NCBI RefSeq assembly: GCF_002441855.2
Contig: NZ_CP029487.1
Location: forward strand, 2,356,001-2,420,000
Direction: 5' to 3'
Length of the DNA stretch: 64,000 nucleotides
From: Eubacterium maltosivorans
Lineage (GTDB): Bacteria > Bacillota > Clostridia > Eubacteriales > Eubacteriaceae
In this document: piece after piece, positions 60,684 to 64,000 of the stretch
Layout: the number at the start of each line of letters is the position of its first letter
How positions within the stretch are numbered: the first letter of the stretch is position 1
The notes under the pieces: generated by a model
Database searches by the model: none
What the model was told of the DNA's origin: nothing
What the model saw: the letters and a program-made list of their open reading frames with translations, nothing else
Translations under genes and position numbers: made by a program

Positions 60684-61625
60684 TCACACGGACGGCTTAG
60701 CGTCTTTAATGCTCAGGTAGATGGAGTCCAGTTTATTATCCAGTACCCAGATATCATGGAAACGGCGGTAGTCCATCTGCCAGGCGTTGAGCTTCTGATT
60801 GATGGTCGGGTCGAAGATACGCATGATATCCTGTTTGGTAATGGCGATCGGAGTCGCTGTTGGCAGGATCACAAAGTTCAGATCCAGCGCTTTCGTTCCC
60901 TTTGCGTAGCCGCCCGCTTCCTGTCCAGAGGTGGTGCCGTCATTGATGGTGATTGCAGAGTACATCCGGTTGGCTGGTGTCGCGATAATCGGTACGCCGT
61001 CAATGGAGGGCACCTGGGTATTAATACCGCCCTTGGAAAAGGTGACGGCCATAATCTTTCCGGCCAGCTCAATCTCCAGTTCCAGGATGAAACCTGGTGT
61101 CGCATGAATCACCAACGGGCCATTATAACCGGCTTCACGGACGGCCTTAATGCCTTCTTTTACCTTTCTCAGTGCGGAGGTGTTCGCTGCGCCGGGAGTG
61201 TATCCGTAGTCAATCATCCCCGCTTTGTCCGCCGTGATGGTTTCAGATGCGATTTTGGAAATACGGTAGGCGTCAATTTCCGGAACCACGTGCATCCGCT
61301 GGAATTCACCCATCACCGCTGCGGCTGTGGTGACAAAGTTGTTTTCGTTGATATCCATGGGGTCCAGCTGGAACTTGCGGCCACGGTCCTGTGTCATGGT
61401 CCTGGTTTCGTAGGTGAGGGTTACCCCGCCCTGCACATAACCGTTATCCCGGTCATAGTCCCCCATGCCCTGTACAGACATTTTTGGAATCTTGACTTCT
61501 GCGCCGCCATTGTAAATGACCTGGCCGGCGTTGGCGTCCATCCAGCCCGTCACGGCATCCTGGATGGCGACCTTATCCAGTGTGTTCTGGAAAAGTGTTG
61601 CGGTTGCTAATGTGTTAATTGCCAT
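60684..61625 (-). CDS. Major capsid protein
   Basis: A 313-residue protein with AINTLATATLFQNTLDKVAIQDAVTGWMDAN at the start and TLTYETRTMTQDRGRKFQLDPMDINENN, typical of siphovirus capsid proteins. It lies after the scaffold gene and before the connectors. Confidence 0.88.
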   Translation of the reverse strand: MAINTLATATLFQNTLDKVAIQDAVTGWMDANAGQVIYNGGAEVKIPKMSVQGMGDYDRDNGYVQGGVTLTYETRTMTQDRGRKFQLDPMDINENNFVTTAAAVMGEFQRMHVVPEIDAYRISKIASETITADKAGMIDYGYTPGAANTSALRKVKEGIKAVREAGYNGPLVIHATPGFILELEIELAGKIMAVTFSKGGINTQVPSIDGVPIIATPANRMYSAITINDGTTSGQEAGGYAKGTKALDLNFVILPTATPIAITKQDIMRIFDPTINQKLNAWQMDYRRFHDIWVLDNKLDSIYLSIKDAKPSV

Positions 61626-61645
61626 AATTTATCTTTCCTTTCAAT

Positions 61646-62275
61646 TTATACTTTTCCCATCATCAAGTTTTCAACCTGTTTCGCCAGGTCTGTGTCGTCC
61701 TGTGACGGGGCTTTTTTCAGTGGTTTATCGCCTTTGAGCCGTTCTTCCACAGAGGCCTCGACAGCCTCTTTAAATGCTTTTTCAACGGCTTCAATGGATT
61801 GTTTGCAGGCATCGGCGTCCGAATAATTGAGCACCTCTGCCAGACTAACCGGCAGCTTTTTCTCAGCCAGGGTGTTCTTTGCCTCTGCTGCCAGCTCGCG
61901 TTTTGTGATCGCGGCTTCTCGGTCAGCCATCTCTTTTTCTTTTTTCTGCTGCAGGTACTGCGCCTTTTCCTTTTCAGTCATTTTTGCCAGTTTCTCGGCC
62001 TCGGTGGCCTTTTCATCAAAGAGCACCTCTAACTTAGAACGCTGCGTTTCCAGAGCTTTCTGTACCCTTCGGTCAAACTCAGCTTGATAATCCTTATTGC
62101 TCAAAATTTCCTCAAAGGTTTTTGGCGGCTTTTCCTGCGGTTTGTCTTCGGGAGCGCTTTCTGCGCCCGCTGCATTATCTATCCCTTCGCCTGCTCCGTC
62201 CCCTCCATTGTCGGCGGCGTCCTCAGCGAAAAGCTGCAGATTCATGGGAATCCGTTCATCGTTTGGGTATTTCAT
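61646..62275 (-). CDS. Capsid scaffold protein (DUF4355/GP20-like)
   Basis: A 209-residue, highly charged, mostly helical protein. An acidic N-terminus (ENADNGGDGAGEGID), a coiled-coil middle (about 60-140, KATEAEKLAKMTEKEKAQYLQQKKE) and a short C-terminus (LAKQVENLMMGKV). Such proteins assemble the procapsid and are lost. The gene starts at the ATG that overlaps a leader peptide stop. Confidence 0.87.
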   Translation of the reverse strand: MKYPNDERIPMNLQLFAEDAADNGGDGAGEGIDNAAGAESAPEDKPQEKPPKTFEEILSNKDYQAEFDRRVQKALETQRSKLEVLFDEKATEAEKLAKMTEKEKAQYLQQKKEKEMADREAAITKRELAAEAKNTLAEKKLPVSLAEVLNYSDADACKQSIEAVEKAFKEAVEASVEERLKGDKPLKKAPSQDDTDLAKQVENLMMGKV

Positions 62276-62334
62276 TCGTACTTCCTTTCTGCCCCGGCTC
62301 GTTCAAAGCCCAAGCCATTGCACTTAAATTTCAT
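62272..62334 (-). CDS. Possible 20-residue leader peptide before scaffold
   Basis: A 20-codon frame (MKFKCNGLGF...) preceded by GAGGG, whose TGA overlaps the scaffold ATG (ATGA). It may couple translation to scaffold or be a true small phage protein. It lies just past the terminator 62359-62384. Confidence 0.45.
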   Translation of the reverse strand: MKFKCNGLGFERAGAERKYE

Positions 62335-62358
62335 AGTTTACCCTCGTTTCGGAGCATG

Positions 62359-62384
62359 AAAAAAGGCGCGTTACTCTGCGCCTT
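62359..62384 (-). terminator. Minus-strand terminator before scaffold gene
   Basis: AAGGCGC pairs with GCGCCTT; TTTT follows on the minus strand. It breaks the late operon between the genes to the right and scaffold/capsid, so partial readthrough or a local promoter is needed. Confidence 0.75.
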
Positions 62385-62424
62385 ACGGGAGATAAACGGA
62401 TCACCTACCTTTCCACTTGCCTTG

Positions 62425-62453
62425 TTGAAAGTTCGCTTAGAATCCCTTATAAT
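62425..62453 (+). promoter_or_regulatory. Sigma70 promoter of plus-strand cargo gene
   Basis: TTGAAA (62425-62430), 17 bases, TATAAT (62448-62453), about 49 bases before ATG 62502. Confidence 0.8.
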
Positions 62454-62501
62454 TATATTATCGGTCTACACATCGAAATACGTTTGAAAGGAGACTCTAC
62501 A

Positions 62502-62693
62502 ATGGACAAGATATTCTCTGGCTTTTGCCCAACCCAAAAGAAAGACTATCAAATTATTGTCAAGTATATTGATACGTCTACCTTTGATGCCCAAGAACAT
62601 GAAAAAGGCACGTTCGATTGCGCTTACAATATGTATGGAAATAAGTGCAATATTCAATGCCCTATTTACAGTTCTGCTCCAGATTCGATTTGA
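62502..62693 (+). CDS. Plus-strand small prophage protein (moron)
   Basis: A 63-residue protein (ATG 62502 preceded by AAAGGAG) encoded opposite to all other phage genes. It has four Cys (FCPTQ, FDCAYN, KCNIQCP), possibly metal-binding. With its own promoter and terminator it meets the definition of a moron, expressed from the prophage. Confidence 0.72.
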   Translation: MDKIFSGFCPTQKKDYQIIVKYIDTSTFDAQEHEKGTFDCAYNMYGNKCNIQCPIYSSAPDSI

Positions 62694-62705
62694 CAAATGC
62701 ACCCA

Positions 62706-62728
62706 GGGCCGTTAATCGGCTCTTTTTT
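62706..62728 (+). terminator. Terminator of the plus-strand cargo gene
   Basis: GGGCCG-ttaat-CGGCTC hairpin followed by TTTTTT (62723-62728). It overlaps the end of the minus-strand gene 62712-62936. Confidence 0.82.
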
Positions 62729-62936
62729 CATAAAAACCTTTATAAATCTCTGGCAATGTTGGGATAATATCCCCATCAATTTCTAAGTCGACTGCTTTTA
62801 AATCTACTTCCAAAATGGGTAAGCCTCCCGCTGTGTGCTTTAATTGGTATCCGCGAACTCCCTTAATTTCTACGCCATCAATAAAAATCTTGGCCTTTAT
62901 GCCTGCTGTTTTAATTCTTATTTTTGGTCTTGCCAT
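62712..62936 (-). CDS. Small prophage protein
   Basis: A 74-residue basic/beta-rich protein (MARPKIRIKTAGIKAKIFIDG), AAAGGTG before ATG. Its stop lies inside the terminator of the plus-strand moron. Function unknown. Confidence 0.6.
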   Translation of the reverse strand: MARPKIRIKTAGIKAKIFIDGVEIKGVRGYQLKHTAGGLPILEVDLKAVDLEIDGDIIPTLPEIYKGFYEKRAD

Positions 62937-62965
62937 TTTTCATCACCTTTCCTGATTTTGGGTAT

Positions 62966-62995
62966 AAAAAAACCACTGAAGTTTATTCAGCGGTT
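62966..62995 (-). terminator. Terminator after YjcQ-like gene
   Basis: AACCACTGAA (62971-62980) and TTCAGCGGTT (62986-62995) form a stem; on the minus strand a T run follows. Confidence 0.78.
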
Positions 62996-63320
62996 ATAAT
63001 TCCGGTATGGTTTCCTTAATGCCTTTTAAAATGTTGGCAGCTTTTTTCATCAACGTATTATCAGCCAGATATTCAAGTCCTTTTAGCGTGATGACCGGCT
63101 GTATGGGCTGTTCAATTTTTGGACTGTAATCTGAAGCACACTGATCATAAAAAACGCCCTCGATGTATCCGGACTTTGTTAACATAATTAAAATCTTTTC
63201 CCAGCGCTCATAGGAGATGCCAAGGCGCTCATGGGATATCTTAGAAACATCGAAAGCCTCAAAGTCCATGGCTGCTTCTAAAGCCTTTAGGATTTTGTAG
63301 ATGATGGTGAAGTTATCCAT
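62994..63320 (-). CDS. YjcQ-family protein
   Basis: A 108-residue protein with MDNFTIIYKILKALEAAMDF and a winged-helix pattern (ISYERWEKILIMLTKSGYIEG, ITLKGLEYLADNT), characteristic of YjcQ. The start overlaps the end of the small gene upstream. Found in prophages; may bind DNA or act as an immunity-like regulator. Confidence 0.82.
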   Translation of the reverse strand: MDNFTIIYKILKALEAAMDFEAFDVSKISHERLGISYERWEKILIMLTKSGYIEGVFYDQCASDYSPKIEQPIQPVITLKGLEYLADNTLMKKAANILKGIKETIPEL

Positions 63321-63483
63321 TCGGGATCACCTCTTTAATATCGTCGATGGTGATGTCGATCGTTTCCCAATCCTTTGGAGAACTGCCGACGTCTGCAATA
63401 AAAACTTTATTGTCAAAGGCTTCCATAATGTCGGCTTTTCTTCCGTCTTTCAAAAGTACAGTATCAAATTCCTTGATTTCCAT
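63313..63483 (-). CDS. Small hypothetical protein, possible immunity protein
   Basis: A 56-residue acidic protein (MEIKEFDTVLLKDGRKADIM to KEVIPNG), too short for most gene callers. It overlaps YjcQ by 8 bases and lies one base after the stop of the MuF-like gene, so it is translationally linked. Acidic, small and immediately downstream of a possible toxin domain, it fits an immunity protein, by position only. Confidence 0.6.
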   Translation of the reverse strand: MEIKEFDTVLLKDGRKADIMEAFDNKVFIADVGSSPKDWETIDITIDDIKEVIPNG

Positions 63484-64000
63484 TTACTTTACCTCCTTGA
63501 TGTATGCGCTTGACATTGAGACAGAGCCATCTGGTTTTAGTAACCACCCAACAACAACGTTAGCAGGTGTACCTTTATTCCCATAAAGCACTATTTTTTG
63601 CTCGTATCTATCGCCATACCCATTATTGTCCTTGTAGACCGCTGGATATTTCACCGCCCTTTCGGTGATTTCATTTTGAAGCTCTGACCAGTTGTTAATG
63701 TCGTAACCCAGTCTTGACGTAAACGCCGCTCCTTTCGCTAACCCCTTTTGATGATCGCCTCCAAACAAATAGTGTGAAAACTTTTTGTCTGGAACAATAA
63801 CATTTTCAGCATTTGGCAATTTTAATTCTGGGTGCTTCGCAAGTTCATTCTGTCGCTGGTAATCCAGCTTTGTAAACTGCCAGCGCTCACTATTATTATA
63901 CTTCATTTCCTGGAATTTATCCAGGTTTTCAGGCACTTCGTCTGCAAGGACCTTTCGGTATTTTTGGTGCTGTGAACGGTCAGCTGTCCGGTTCTTCAAT
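63484..64000 (-). CDS. C-terminal part of a MuF-like head protein with a DUF6883-type domain (partial)
   Basis: The last 172 codons of a gene whose start is beyond the right edge; the frame is open to base 64000. The first visible part (KYRKVLADEVPENLDKFQEMKYNN) is typical of the end of phage minor head (MuF/SPP1 gp7) proteins. From about residue 80 of this piece, LPNAENVIVPDKKFSHYLF..DHQKGLAKGAAFTSRLGYDI resembles DUF6883, a domain found at the ends of polymorphic toxins. MuF proteins with C-terminal toxin domains are known in Firmicute prophages. Confidence 0.72.
   Translation of the reverse strand, partial: LKNRTADRSQHQKYRKVLADEVPENLDKFQEMKYNNSERWQFTKLDYQRQNELAKHPELKLPNAENVIVPDKKFSHYLFGGDHQKGLAKGAAFTSRLGYDINNWSELQNEITERAVKYPAVYKDNNGYGDRYEQKIVLYGNKGTPANVVVGWLLKPDGSVSMSSAYIKEVK

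Larger units (their letters stand above)
43566..64000. mobile_element. Siphovirus-type prophage (left end; right end outside window)
   Basis: A minus-strand run of head, tail and lysis genes from the window edge to 46456, followed by cargo genes to about 43600. The left limit is placed at the break in the sigma gene, where homology to sigma factors ends at about 43570 and base composition turns AT-rich. Integrase, repressor and the right attachment site are not in the window. The order MuF-like, scaffold, capsid, connectors, tail tube, chaperone, tape measure, tail tip, fibres, holin, lysin is typical of long non-contractile tails. Confidence 0.8.

Overview
The window looks like a chromosome segment of an anaerobic, acetogenic, gut-associated Firmicute of the Eubacterium limosum/callanderi type. 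This is inferred from gene content: three MttB-superfamily methyltransferases without pyrrolysine, betaine (BCCT) transporters, a methyltetrahydrofolate:corrinoid methyltransferase with its corrinoid protein, and a bile salt hydrolase. No rRNA, tRNA or CRISPR array was seen.

Left part (1-11 kb): the tail of an unidentified gene, two tandem B12-binding radical SAM proteins, an alpha/beta hydrolase with a palindromic operator, a P-type Ca2+-ATPase-like pump, and a two-gene unit of an AraC-GNAT fusion regulator and a HelD-like RNA polymerase recycling helicase.

Quaternary-amine region (10-25.4 kb): three sigma54-dependent activators, each next to a divergent or neighbouring methyltransferase/transporter unit. 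The units are (i) activator 1, mttB-like 1 and a divergent atypical BCCT transporter; (ii) activator 2, divergent mttB-like 2 and an MFS transporter; (iii) activator 3, divergent MFS, canonical BCCT and mttB-like 3. I can read four well-matched -24/-12 promoters (three on +, one on -), one before each unit. The likely logic is substrate sensing by the PAS-like N-terminus of the activator, uptake, and demethylation onto a corrinoid protein.

Central part (25.4-41.8 kb): a zinc alcohol dehydrogenase, a YdcF/DUF218 membrane protein, and a DeoR-regulated operon of FGGY sugar kinase, UroD-type methyltransferase, methyl-THF:corrinoid methyltransferase, corrinoid protein and an unknown membrane protein. 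That operon may be an O- or N-demethylation system for a methylated polyol or sugar. Next come a BlaI/BlaR1 beta-lactam sensing pair whose operators also sit in front of a lipoprotein gene, a GMP synthase with a degenerate amidotransferase domain, a secreted papain-like protease and a MntA/HepT toxin-antitoxin pair.

Right part (41.8-64 kb): a minus-strand cassette (M15 peptidase, DUF2922, DUF1659, and a sigma factor gene lacking its 5' part) abuts a siphovirus-type prophage running off the right edge. Reading from the window edge inward, the prophage has a MuF-like head protein C-terminus, scaffold, capsid, connectors, tail tube, a frameshifted tail chaperone, tape measure, tail proteins, collagen-like fibres, holin, endolysin, and then individually terminated cargo genes (SDH-type protease, bile salt hydrolase, small proteins). 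The prophage end coincides with the break in the sigma gene, which suggests a skin-like interruption that excision could repair.
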